Positions 8,311 through 14,642 of a stretch of 38,070 bases of DNA are shown piece after piece. Position 1 is the first letter of the stretch, and each line of letters begins with the position of its first letter. A model generated the notes under the pieces. That model was not told the origin of the DNA. It saw only the letters and a program-made list of their open reading frames with translations, and did no database searches. Origin of the DNA: an uncultured Lachnospiraceae bacterium. GTDB lineage: Bacteria; Bacillota; Clostridia; Lachnospirales; Lachnospiraceae. The translations under genes and the position numbers were made by a program. The stretch spans positions 1-38,070 of the forward strand of contig ONEK01000021.1 of the NCBI GenBank assembly GCA_900316855.1, given 5' to 3'.

Positions 8311-9012
8311 TCAGCTTCTTATCAGATATTTCTTGGAATCCATCATGCCCGACATAATGTACTCGGGGCCATTTCCGTCTGTCGGATGGTAATAAATATA
8401 GGTAGGAAATGTATTGCTGAAAATTTCACCTATATAGAAAGAGCCAACTGTTGGCCCCTTATAGAAAATGTGCAGAGTTGTGCCCGCGTTGGACTGAAGT
8501 TCCTTTTTCAATTCTCCCAGCACCTGATAGAAGTGTTGCGTTGTCGATTCATCAATCGTCAGATCCGGGGAAGATACGAGCACTGTCCTTCCGGCGTGCT
8601 CCGCACAGCTGATCTCAAAATCACCGCAATCCAGCCTTTTGTTAATTTCATTAAATCTTTCCGGGTACTGAAAACTGCTGTTTACAATCTCGCTCAGCTT
8701 GGGGTCGTTCAAGCAGAATGTTCTGACCTGTTCCAGGATATTCGAATTCCCGATATCGAAAACCAGGATGATACTGCGGTTCATCTCCGAAGGATATGTG
8801 CTGACTACAGTATGCTGCTGAAGACGAAGAACCGCAAACCATGTGACAATGGCGACAGCAAGCTGAACAAGGCTAATAAGATTGCTGGTATTATCCATGA
8901 AATACCAGAAAGGATCCCATTGATAGAAAATCGCAAGAAGGAAAATTCCGATCCCTAAAAGGATGAAGATTACGATCTTGGTTTTATTGGTGTTACTGTG
9001 CGACTTTTTCAT
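8311..9012 (-). CDS. Two-helix membrane protein with SAVED/CARF-like sensor domain
   Basis: 233 residues. Two hydrophobic helices (about 12-30 and 44-63) are followed by a cytosolic alpha/beta domain. That domain begins RSIILVFDIGNSNILEQV (79-96) and has LHIFYKGPTVGSFYIG (180-195), which matches the pattern of SAVED domains (strand, F-Y-x-G-P, then a small-residue helix) that bind cyclic oligonucleotides in CBASS and relate to CARF. Membrane effectors of similar build (2TM-SAVED in CBASS; Cam1 and Csx23 in type III CRISPR) depolarise or perforate the membrane when the ligand binds. Its position immediately after the array and before the RNase and Cas genes makes it a likely third cOA effector. 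The transmembrane segments are clear; SAVED rather than CARF is a motif-level judgement. Confidence 0.7.
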   Translation of the reverse strand: MKKSHSNTNKTKIVIFILLGIGIFLLAIFYQWDPFWYFMDNTSNLISLVQLAVAIVTWFAVLRLQQHTVVSTYPSEMNRSIILVFDIGNSNILEQVRTFCLNDPKLSEIVNSSFQYPERFNEINKRLDCGDFEISCAEHAGRTVLVSSPDLTIDESTTQHFYQVLGELKKELQSNAGTTLHIFYKGPTVGSFYIGEIFSNTFPTYIYYHPTDGNGPEYIMSGMMDSKKYLIRS

Positions 9013-9041
9013 GATGCAGCCTTCTGACGATCATTCTTTGT

Positions 9042-9091
9042 AAAAAAGCAGAGACGTATTTTCCGGATAGCCTAAATGCGTCTCTGCTTTT
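9042..9091 (-). terminator. Terminator after the CRISPR array
   Basis: AAAAGCAGAGACG (9044-9056) pairs perfectly with CGTCTCTGCTTTT (9079-9091) over 13 bp, with a 22-base loop, and on the minus strand is followed by six T. It lies 3 bases beyond the last repeat, so it ends a leftward array transcript. The same stem could act weakly in the other direction. Confidence 0.8.
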
Positions 9092-9094
9092 ACA

Positions 9095-9429
9095 TTTTCA
9101 ATGCCCTTCAACGGGCAATCCCCATTTCTACGATATGGCACATGATATGGCACAGAACGTTGTACCCGTGTCAATGCCCTTCAACGGGCAATCCCCATTT
9201 CTACCTATGACAGGGAGGAGGAAAATTATGTACTATAGTTTTGTGTCAATGCCCTTCAACGGGCAATCCCCATTTCTACCGCGCTCCTCCTCCACCGCGA
9301 TGGTAGCATCGAGGTAGGTGTCAATGCCCTTCAACGGGCAATCCCCATTTCTACGTAGAGGAAGCTGCCTATGTCGGCAGCTTAATAAATGTGTGTCAAT
9401 GCCCTTCAACGGGCAATCCCCATTTCTAC
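9095..9429 (-). CRISPR. Five-repeat CRISPR array, 37-nt repeats
   Basis: Repeats are at 9095-9131, 9168-9204, 9243-9279, 9318-9354 and 9393-9429; spacers are 36, 38, 38 and 38 nt. The minus-strand repeat starts GTAGAAATGGGG, has an internal palindrome (TGCCCGTTGAAGGGCA) and ends ATTGACAC, close to the type III 5' handle. The leftmost copy has a degenerate outer end (GTG replaced by TTT), which usually marks the leader-distal end. Together with the terminator just left and the AT-rich stretch on the right, this gives leftward transcription, the same as the cas genes. Spacer 2 covers a ribosome binding site plus ATG of some target gene, and spacer 4 contains an 8-bp inverted repeat. Confidence 0.97.
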
Positions 9430-9656
9430 GGTACCCTCTCAGAACCCGCATAAACAGGGCGTTTCAGAAGCGATTTCTGCAGGTAATTCACAGAATGTTC
9501 TGAAACAAAGCGTTTTCAGGGCATTTTTTTGGCTCGCACTCATTTTGCCCCTCATTTGTTACAAGTTTATTACATCCCTTGTCCATTTGCAATTGCCATC
9601 TGATTTTTTCTTGTGCATTTGCAACGCCAGTAATCATCAAGACAAGCTGAACTATA
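9430..9656 (-). promoter_or_regulatory. CRISPR leader
   Basis: 227 bases of AT-rich non-coding sequence lie between the array and the Can2-like gene. It holds a perfect 9-bp inverted repeat, GTTTCAGAA (9461-9469) and TTCTGAAAC (9498-9506), next to the first repeat. It also holds a 15-base direct repeat, CTTGTCCATTTGCAA (9578-9592) and CTTGTGCATTTGCAA (9610-9624), differing at one base and offset by 32 bp (three helical turns). A possible -10, TAATAA, sits near 9570 on the minus strand. Leader status is inferred from position and array polarity. Confidence 0.65.
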
Positions 9657-10820
9657 CTACAAGTAGATCATCCTAAAAAGAAGTTCTCCGAAGGTTTCAA
9701 TACTCATGTTCTTAACATCCTGGATAATGGTGATTCCCATTGATTCAGCTCTCTGAACCAGCTCTCTGCCCTGGGGATCACTTGTTATAAGCCCCGACTT
9801 GATGACTGCCATTCGAGCATACTTTCCGCCAAATCGTTTGGTAACGGAGTTCAGCATAAACAGTTCATCCCGTCCGAACACACCAAGCTTGCAGGATATG
9901 AAAACCGGTCTGTACCCGGCGAATGTCATGACGTCAACTTCATTATATACATTCGCCGATGGATCTGGTTCCTGGTTTACTGGCAAGCCGTTCCAGTCAA
10001 GTGTGACGCTCTGCCATACACGGTGCGGTATTCCAACCTTTTCCATCGTCTCATAAACCATGGACGCCGTATACATCTCCAGAAGGTTTCCCGACTTTCC
10101 AAGGATGTTTGGCAATACGTTCCTGTCAAAAGCATCCGATTCAATTGTCTCCCTGTCTGCGCCGGACTGATCAAGGAAATTCCTCATGCGCCGCATGTTC
10201 CTGTCAGTCGCAGTGCCAAGCGTATAGTCCTGCCATACCCTTGTCTTTATCCTTCTGGCAGTTTCCCAAATCTTGATAATGGCACGCCGGGTATCAGCAT
10301 CCTCAAAGATTTCCGATACCGTCTGATCCGGGCATAACGTGATGCCATCAAAGAGTCGGACAAAATTATCAACAGTCAGTTCAGCCGGGGGCAGGGACGC
10401 TCCTGTTTCCAATTCATCACCGGCTACCGCGTCGAGAATTTTTCTGTGCAGCAGATCAGGATATATCAGTTTCAGAGAAACGTGGTTTTCAGTTCCCGGC
10501 TTTTCCAGCAAGCGTCCGCAGGCAATCAGTGCAGCTTCTGAACCACCCAGGACATCAACATAGATTTCCTCGTCCGGAGCCGCCGACTGCAGGTCAGCCT
10601 GAAGGTGCTCCAATTCCTCCCGCATCCTGCCGAAGTCGAACCTTCGGGTCCTGATCTCTACGGAAATTCCGGCGGTTCGGAAAACCGGGCCATACAGACT
10701 GCTGCACTGGGCGAGCTTTTCGCTGTTGTCGCCAAGATAATATAGAATATCAGGCCGCAGAATCAGCGCGGATGCCGTATTTTCAAGAGGATGATCATTC
10801 AGGAATTCGACAAGGATCAT
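9657..10820 (-). CDS. CARF-nuclease effector of the Can2/Card1 type
   Basis: 387 residues from the ATG at 10820, chosen because GGAAGGG lies 8 bases upstream; the open frame extends 26 codons further without a better start. An N-terminal CARF domain (about 1-140, with VDVLGGSEAALIACG at 88-102) is joined to a PD-(D/E)xK nuclease: GKSGNLLE with E248, NEVDV with D296, and ISCK with K311. This layout is that of Card1/Can2, which on cA4 binding cut single-stranded DNA and/or nick supercoiled DNA and RNA. All catalytic residues expected are present. It stands upstream of the leader, transcribed with the locus but probably from its own promoter. The stop is TAG. Confidence 0.9.
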   Translation of the reverse strand: MILVEFLNDHPLENTASALILRPDILYYLGDNSEKLAQCSSLYGPVFRTAGISVEIRTRRFDFGRMREELEHLQADLQSAAPDEEIYVDVLGGSEAALIACGRLLEKPGTENHVSLKLIYPDLLHRKILDAVAGDELETGASLPPAELTVDNFVRLFDGITLCPDQTVSEIFEDADTRRAIIKIWETARRIKTRVWQDYTLGTATDRNMRRMRNFLDQSGADRETIESDAFDRNVLPNILGKSGNLLEMYTASMVYETMEKVGIPHRVWQSVTLDWNGLPVNQEPDPSANVYNEVDVMTFAGYRPVFISCKLGVFGRDELFMLNSVTKRFGGKYARMAVIKSGLITSDPQGRELVQRAESMGITIIQDVKNMSIETFGELLFRMIYL

Positions 10821-10847
10821 AACGCAATCCCTTCCGTTCTCAACATT

Positions 10848-10853
10848 ATTATC
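10848..10853 (-). promoter_or_regulatory. Possible extended -10 of the Can2-like gene
   Basis: TGTGATAAT on the minus strand gives a TGn extension plus GATAAT about 28 bases before the ATG at 10820. A poor -35 (TTAAGC) lies upstream. It would allow this effector to be expressed apart from the array and the cas operon. Confidence 0.35.
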
Positions 10854-10967
10854 ACAAGGCCAGACTCGCTTAAGGAGAACTGAGGATATGAAAGTCACTA
10901 AAACTTATCTCCCCGCTCCAGAAGGCATCCGGTCGATGGTGTAGATGATCCGCTCAGGGCAATTTCT

Positions 10968-11246
10968 TCAGGCAAGTGCCGTATCCAGGGCGCTCTTCAC
11001 GTGGTCACGGATGTCCTCGTAGGACTGGCCGACATGCGCCTCAAACAGCTTGTCATACCCGATGAACATGGCGGGCGTCGCCTGGTAATCATACGGATCC
11101 GCAAGTTCCGGGTGCTGCGTCTCGCTGATCTCCTCGATCGGAACGCTCGTATAGGCCGGATTCTCTGCGGACAGCTCCGCGATAGCCTTCCTCGCCTTCG
11201 CGCAGTAAGGGCAGCCGTCTACAGTGAACATGGTGATTGTCTTCAT
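10968..11246 (-). CDS. Glutaredoxin-like thiol oxidoreductase
   Basis: 92 residues, ATG with AAAGGA 6 bases upstream. The CPYC active site is at 12-15 after the first strand (TITMFTVDG), and the cis-proline segment ATPAMF (56-61) follows. The length and layout are those of a glutaredoxin/thioredoxin-fold protein reducing disulfides in the cytoplasm. It stands alone between the CRISPR island and the helicase gene; about 165 bases upstream hold nothing notable. The stop is TGA. Confidence 0.88.
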   Translation of the reverse strand: MKTITMFTVDGCPYCAKARKAIAELSAENPAYTSVPIEEISETQHPELADPYDYQATPAMFIGYDKLFEAHVGQSYEDIRDHVKSALDTALA

Positions 11247-11412
11247 AATAAATCCTTTCTGTCGTATAGACTTTCATGAACCGTAAACTCCGGATGTACC
11301 TGAGTGAGATTCTTGATCTCTCCCCTGCAGCCCATTCCCGTCAAGCTTTATTGAAGGGAAAACAGAGATGGATGGCCGGGAACTTCAGCCATTGTCCTGC
11401 ATACATTCGATT

Positions 11413-13926
11413 CTACACCCCGCCAAGATTCCGGTAGTAGTTTTCGAGGTCCTGGTGCATCTGGTCACGGATGCGGGTGCGGTCTTCTTCCGAGAGGCTT
11501 GCGAGCAGCGCGTGGTTCATGGAGATGACGTTCAGATCCTTCCTGTCATTGGTGTAGTACAGGAAGCGCTTGCGCTCAAACTTCTCGAACGGGTTCGTCA
11601 GCATGCTGTTCTTCATGAACTTCGGGTCGGAGAGCCGTTCCGCCGTGTAGGGACACGTGGAACGGTCCACCGGAAGTCCACGGTCAAGCCTGTCCCTGTA
11701 AAACGCAATGTACTGTTCCAGAACCTTGCCGATGTCCGCGTCTCCCTTGCCGTCCATCTGATCCAGGAGTGAGAGCAGGAACGGCATCTTGTACGACAGG
11801 CTGTAGTCCCTCTCCTCCAGAAAGTCAAAGAAGTCCTTTCGGATCGTGTCGTCATTGTGGACGGGGATGTGGAACTGGTTCCGGATACGTTCCGCATTTT
11901 CCCTGCTGAAAAGGAAAATTTTCCGCGAGCCGAACGGAATCTCCACGTCAGGCGTAATTTTCCCGTCATGAATCCACTTCGTGATACTGCCGGTCGAGAG
12001 GAAGAACTCCCGCGCGAGCTGCTCCTGTTTGAGATAGCCGCCGTACTTCTCTTCAAATGTATCGATGTCGGCCGGCTGAATGCTCTCCACCGTCTCGTGC
12101 AGACCTTCCACCTCGATCACATCCCCGATCTGATAGGTCCTGTTCGTAATCAGCCCGAACGGTACATAAACAGGATTGTGGAACAGGGCATGCATATTGA
12201 CGGCCTTTGCCATCGGACCGTATTCATCCACGACATCCAGGACGAAGACGCTGCTCTTGGTTCTCGTTTTCCGGAGGCCTCTTCCGATCTGCTGGAGGTA
12301 CAGCACTTTGGAGAGCGTCGGCCGTGCCATGACAAGGATACCCAGCTCCGGATAGTCCCAGCCCTCGGAAATCATGTTGCAGGCGCAAAGGAACCGGTAT
12401 TTGTGATCCCTGAAGTCCCGCATGAGCCGGTCGGCATGCGCTTCCCGGCTCGTGTAAGCCTTTGCCGGTATGCCGCGGTCGTTCAGGACCTTCTCCATTT
12501 CCTTCGTGTGCCTTGCGTTCACGCAGAACACGATTCCCTGCAGGCGGCCCGCTTCGCCTTCCGTAAAATACTTCTGCAGCACGTCGCCGATCAGGTCGTT
12601 GCGTGAGGTGACACGGATGCTTTTCTCAAGGTCCGCGTTGACATAGTCCCTGCCGTTGATTCTTACCTTCGACAGGTCCAGATTTGTCTCGATCCGGAAT
12701 ACGCTGGCCTGCGCGACGATGTGCTTCTTCATGGCGTCTTCCAGGGACAGCTGCGTATTGTAGGTGCCGAAAACAGACTCCAGGCGTTTTCTGTCCGGGC
12801 GCTGATCGGTCGCGGTCAGTCCGAGGAGACATTTAGGAGTGAAGTACTGGACAACGCGGCGGATGACCGGCGCAACGGTATGATGCGCCTCATCGCACAC
12901 CTCATAGGTGTACCTCTGCGGATCCATGCGGTCATAGTTGCGCATCATGTACTGATAGGAATGGATCTCCACCTTATTTTCAAGCCAGGGAAGATCCTTA
13001 TGGATACGCTGCTGCCAGTCATCCAGGATGTTCTGATTGGGCGCCATGATGAGGGCGCGGAAATCGGGATCCTCCCTCGCGCAGCGTGCCATGTCCTCCT
13101 CCGCGATCCGGGATTTGCCGCTTGCTGTGGGAAGCACCAGGAGGAAGGCACTGTATCCGGCAAGACGCTTTTTCATCATGTCATCAAGCGCGTCCGCCTG
13201 ATGGTCATACAGCTGCACCGCACGGTCCGCGACCAGTCCGTTTGCGATGAAGCGCGAAGGGTCAGAACCGAAAAAGGACCGGATATCGTCCTTGATCTGT
13301 TCGTTCTTGCTGCAGTCGTCCGTGGAAAACCGGTAAAGCCGGATGCCCCACTGGGTGCAGGTATTCTGCTTGCGCAGCTGGTCCCGATACTGCTCCTTGC
13401 CGATGATCTGCGGATGATGATAGCGGATACCGTTTTCCTCAACGGCAATGGGTCCCTGCGTTGTCTTTACAAGGTAATCCAGGAAATAGCGGTGCCCGGC
13501 GCTGTCCTCGATGCAGTATTCCTTCTGCAGGTACTGAAGGCTTTCCATGCCGTAGACATCCGCAAAGTCCTGCTCGAACAGCCACTCGAGGGGAGAGGCA
13601 TCCGCGCTGTCGGACCGGTCGACGGAGGAATAAACTCTGTATTCCTCATTCAGGAAGTGGTATTGTGGGTCCAAGACCATATCCTCAATCATGCCGGCAT
13701 CTTCCTTCAGGAACCGGAAGACCCTGCCATAGCGGTGCATGTAGCTGTTCTGCTTCTCGGTGATCAGGGAATAGTCGAATATGCTCCCGTCCGGACAGTC
13801 ACAGATGCCGTCATCCAGGATGATGACGGCATTGCGGCAGACATAGAAAAGGCTCGTCCCGCCATTCGGGTAACGAACCTTTTCCAGAAGCTGATATGTA
13901 CTTTTTCCGACTGTCAGCTCTTCCAT
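11413..13926 (-). CDS. SF2 helicase with nuclease-like N-terminus and helix-turn-helix
   Basis: 837 residues. Residues 110-215 look like a degenerate VSR/PD-(D/E)xK fold (WLFEQDF, YFLDYLV with D150, IAVEENG with E163, then GIRLYRFSTDD), without the catalytic Lys. The SF2 core follows: PTASGKS (266-272), DEAH (345-348), GLTATDQRPD, and the arginine-finger motif QQIGRGLRKT. After the helicase comes a MerR/excisionase-like helix-turn-helix (LAREFFLSTGSITKWIHDGK) and a roughly 150-residue helical C-terminal domain I do not recognise. The architecture resembles helicases of restriction or defence systems more than a housekeeping enzyme, but no partner gene is obvious. No clear ribosome binding site precedes the ATG. 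The stop is TAG. Confidence 0.8.
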   Translation of the reverse strand: MEELTVGKSTYQLLEKVRYPNGGTSLFYVCRNAVIILDDGICDCPDGSIFDYSLITEKQNSYMHRYGRVFRFLKEDAGMIEDMVLDPQYHFLNEEYRVYSSVDRSDSADASPLEWLFEQDFADVYGMESLQYLQKEYCIEDSAGHRYFLDYLVKTTQGPIAVEENGIRYHHPQIIGKEQYRDQLRKQNTCTQWGIRLYRFSTDDCSKNEQIKDDIRSFFGSDPSRFIANGLVADRAVQLYDHQADALDDMMKKRLAGYSAFLLVLPTASGKSRIAEEDMARCAREDPDFRALIMAPNQNILDDWQQRIHKDLPWLENKVEIHSYQYMMRNYDRMDPQRYTYEVCDEAHHTVAPVIRRVVQYFTPKCLLGLTATDQRPDRKRLESVFGTYNTQLSLEDAMKKHIVAQASVFRIETNLDLSKVRINGRDYVNADLEKSIRVTSRNDLIGDVLQKYFTEGEAGRLQGIVFCVNARHTKEMEKVLNDRGIPAKAYTSREAHADRLMRDFRDHKYRFLCACNMISEGWDYPELGILVMARPTLSKVLYLQQIGRGLRKTRTKSSVFVLDVVDEYGPMAKAVNMHALFHNPVYVPFGLITNRTYQIGDVIEVEGLHETVESIQPADIDTFEEKYGGYLKQEQLAREFFLSTGSITKWIHDGKITPDVEIPFGSRKIFLFSRENAERIRNQFHIPVHNDDTIRKDFFDFLEERDYSLSYKMPFLLSLLDQMDGKGDADIGKVLEQYIAFYRDRLDRGLPVDRSTCPYTAERLSDPKFMKNSMLTNPFEKFERKRFLYYTNDRKDLNVISMNHALLASLSEEDRTRIRDQMHQDLENYYRNLGGV

Positions 13927-14038
13927 GGAAGCATCATTTTAATGTACGCAGCTCTTTCCCGCCCGGCGAAATGACTCCTCCCGGGCAGCAATGATCCGGG
14001 GAGGTTCCGGATGAACCCGCGCGTTGGTAAGATGTTCC

Positions 14039-14611
14039 TCAGCCGCCGTTCCCGGTAAGCCTCAGCTCGGCGGCATGCGCCTTCATGCCGCCTATCACAA
14101 TGCCGGCGACCTCACTGATGTCCATTCCCAGCATTTCGCATCCCTTCAGGATGAGAGGGCGGTTGCACTTGGCGGCGAATTTCTTGTCCTTCCACTTTTT
14201 CATGAAGCTCTTGAGCTCCATGTCGGTGATGCCGTTCGGGCGCATTCTCGCGGCGGCCTGGACGATGCCCGTCAGCTCATCGACAGTGAACAGGCTCTTT
14301 TCCATGTTGGTAAGGGGCTCTACATCCGTGCAGATCGTGTAGCCGTGTGCGAGGATGGCGCGGATGTCCTCCTCCGGGACGCCCAGCTCACGGAGGGGCT
14401 CCGCGGTGTGCTGCAGGTGCTCCTCCGGATATTTCTCGTAATCATAATCGTGGAGCCAGCCGACGGCTTCCCAGTGTTCCCTGTCCTCCCCGAAGTGCTC
14501 CGCCATGGCGCCCATGGCCGCGGACACATTCGCCGCGTGGAGCAGGAGGTGGTCCTCTGTAACCATCGTAGCGTTAATTTTCTTTGCTTCTTCCAGTGTC
14601 AGTTTTTCCAT
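14039..14611 (-). CDS. HD-domain phosphohydrolase
   Basis: About 190 residues from the ATG at 14611, which follows AGAGG; an in-frame ATG at 14632 lies inside the hairpin and has no ribosome binding site. HLLLHAANVSAAMGAMAEHF and WLHDYDYEKYPEEHLQHT provide the metal-binding His and His-Asp pairs of the HD superfamily, and AILAHGYT a further His. Such small stand-alone HD proteins hydrolyse nucleotides or phosphoesters; the substrate is unknown. It lies 32 bases downstream of the RecD2 stop and is probably co-transcribed, with the hairpin at 14624-14641 between them. Confidence 0.8.
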   Translation of the reverse strand: MEKLTLEEAKKINATMVTEDHLLLHAANVSAAMGAMAEHFGEDREHWEAVGWLHDYDYEKYPEEHLQHTAEPLRELGVPEEDIRAILAHGYTICTDVEPLTNMEKSLFTVDELTGIVQAAARMRPNGITDMELKSFMKKWKDKKFAAKCNRPLILKGCEMLGMDISEVAGIVIGGMKAHAAELRLTGNGG

Positions 14612-14623
14612 TTTTCCTCTTTT

Positions 14624-14641
14624 TGCCTGCATCAGCAGGCA
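14624..14641. repeat. TGCCTGC hairpin element, copy 1
   Basis: TGCCTGC-ATCA-GCAGGCA is a perfect 7-bp stem with a 4-base loop, lying between the recD2 stop and the ribosome binding site of the HD gene. A near-identical hairpin occurs at 28601-28618 and an imperfect one at 35491-35510. There is no long T-run; it may be an mRNA processing or translation element rather than a terminator. Confidence 0.7.
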
Positions 14642-14642
14642 T

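Noticed and set aside
8311..9012. A phage holin, because of the two N-terminal helices
   Set aside because: The 170-residue cytosolic domain with SAVED-like motifs and the position inside a type III locus fit an effector far better.
9095..9429. Reading the repeat rightward so that it ends ATTTCTAC, like a Cas12a-type handle
   Set aside because: No type V effector is present, the terminator and degenerate repeat are on the left, and the leftward reading gives the type III-like handle ATTGACAC next to type III genes.
9135..9503. Short frames on both strands repeating MPFNGQSPFL or RNGDCPLKGID
   Set aside because: These are translations of the CRISPR repeats, not a repeat protein.
12721..13974. 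A 417-codon open frame on the plus strand opposite the SF2 helicase
   Set aside because: It is antisense to a gene with complete helicase motifs, has no ribosome binding site and encodes no recognisable domain; long antisense frames are common opposite GC-rich coding sequence.
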